From the NCBI GenBank assembly GCA_902555275.1, contig CACDRY010000008.1:1-51849 (forward strand): 51,849 nucleotides of DNA, in the 5' to 3' direction. This document shows positions 51,403 through 51,849 of this stretch, piece by piece. The notes beneath the pieces were generated by a model. It was given only the letters and a program-made list of their open reading frames with translations, was not told where the DNA came from and ran no database searches. A program made the translations under genes and the position numbers. Source of the DNA: an uncultured Pelagibacteraceae bacterium. GTDB lineage: Bacteria > Pseudomonadota > Alphaproteobacteria > Pelagibacterales > Pelagibacteraceae. Positions within the stretch are counted from its first letter, which is position 1. Every line of letters begins with the position of its first letter.

Positions 51403-51849
51403 ATGGAAAAAAACTTAAGCAAAATTGTTGATTTAGAAAAATATCCTATTCACGACTTACAATCTCACAAAATAAAAAAAATAATTGAAAAATGTAAAGC
51501 AGAATTAGAAAATGATAGTTGTTCAGTAATTCCAAACTTTATTTTACCAAATTCTTTAGCAGTTATGAGAAAAGAATTAGAGCAACAGCTAGATGAAGTT
51601 TATATGTCTAAAGAAAGTATCAATGCATATCTTTATGCAAAAGATGACCCCTCTCTTCCTAAGGATCATCCAAAAAGAATTTTTATGAACAGATACAATG
51701 GATATCTAAACTCTGATTGTTTTGCAAAAAATTCCGAAATGAAATTTCTTTACGAAACTGAAGAGCTACTTAAATTCGTGTCCGCTTGTCTAGGAATTTC
51801 TCCAATTTATAGATGGGCTGATCCCTTAGCTTGTCATGCTTATAATGTA
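51403..51849 (+). CDS. HalD/BesD-type 2-oxoglutarate/Fe(II) oxygenase or halogenase-like protein, partial
   Basis: The ATG at 51403 opens a frame of 149 codons that stays open to the window edge. The N-terminal 75 residues are helical and charged. Later segments are K-D-H-P-K-R-I-F-M-N-R-Y-N-G-Y-L and S-P-I-Y-R-W-A-D-P-L-A-C. The Y-R-x-A-D-P-L pattern and the preceding layout resemble the HalD/BesD family, which includes amino-acid halogenases and hydroxylases. The metal motif (H-x-G for halogenase, H-x-D for hydroxylase) lies beyond the window, so the reaction cannot be stated. It lies 16 bases after the second ProV. Confidence 0.55.
   Translation, partial: MEKNLSKIVDLEKYPIHDLQSHKIKKIIEKCKAELENDSCSVIPNFILPNSLAVMRKELEQQLDEVYMSKESINAYLYAKDDPSLPKDHPKRIFMNRYNGYLNSDCFAKNSEMKFLYETEELLKFVSACLGISPIYRWADPLACHAYNV

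Noticed and set aside
1..51849. CRISPR arrays, prophage or IS elements
   Set aside because: No spaced direct repeats, integrases, transposases or terminal inverted repeats were seen. Base composition is even across the window.
1..51849. tRNA or rRNA genes
   Set aside because: No convincing T-loop (GTTCGANTC-like) with matching acceptor stem was noticed in the short intergenic gaps, and no rRNA-like stretch is present.

Overview
The window looks like a chromosome segment of a SAR11-type (Pelagibacterales) marine alphaproteobacterium. The evidence is the very AT-rich sequence, the extreme packing (neighbouring genes overlap or sit a few bases apart and no gene-free stretch reaches 300 bases), and the gene content: osmolyte and methylated-compound transport and catabolism, many DMT exporters, folate-dependent GcvT/DmdA-family proteins and no recognisable DNA-binding regulator. 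About 50 genes are present. Both end genes are cut by the window edges. No rRNA, tRNA, IS element, prophage or CRISPR was seen.

Layout. (1) 1-4729, minus strand: BamB-like lipoprotein (partial), YfgM-like anchored protein, aconitase, LysE exporter and CsaA. (2) 4755-12760: an M20 deacetylase (ArgE-like), an aldehyde dehydrogenase plus ureohydrolase pair, a predicted secreted zincin, an anchored cyclophilin, a 42-residue membrane protein, a two-domain beta-oxidation enzyme and BioY. (3) 12817-18269, minus: a complete Dpp/Opp-type ABC importer with a fused double ATPase. (4) 18385-25865, plus and divergent from (3): a tight seven-gene catabolic operon (GcvT-like, peptidase E-like, FMN 2-hydroxyacid oxidase, ThDP enzyme, 5-hydroxyisourate-hydrolase-like, DmdA-like, thiolase) whose substrate I cannot name. 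(5) 25867-32309, minus: EutA, ectoine hydrolase DoeA/EutD and a four-component Pot-type importer, arranged as one operon, so the importer is more likely for ectoine or a related compound than for polyamines. (6) 32370-43115: DMT exporters, a 3-hydroxyisobutyrate-dehydrogenase-family protein, a second aldehyde dehydrogenase, VOC protein, two homocysteine methyltransferases, MsrA, serine hydrolase, amidase and iron alcohol dehydrogenase. (7) 43152-51849: DMT exporter, ProV/ProW/ProX betaine importer with a fused double permease, a small glycerophosphodiesterase-like protein, gamma-butyrobetaine dioxygenase-like protein, a second ProV, and the start of a HalD/BesD-type 2-oxoglutarate oxygenase.

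How it works together. Three ABC importers bring in small nitrogen or sulfur organics (peptide-like, ectoine-like, betaine-like). The adjoining enzymes look set up to open rings, take off methyl groups onto folate or homocysteine, and oxidise the carbon skeletons to acyl-CoAs. Regulation seems to rely on RNA structures: each binding-protein gene has a strong Shine-Dalgarno and is followed by a stem-loop. In the Pot operon the stem-loop is a full intrinsic terminator whose U-tract abuts the next start codon. The strongest candidates for undescribed biology are the seven-gene operon in (4), with its altered hydroxyisourate-hydrolase homologue, and the dioxygenase/ProV/HalD-like group at the right end.
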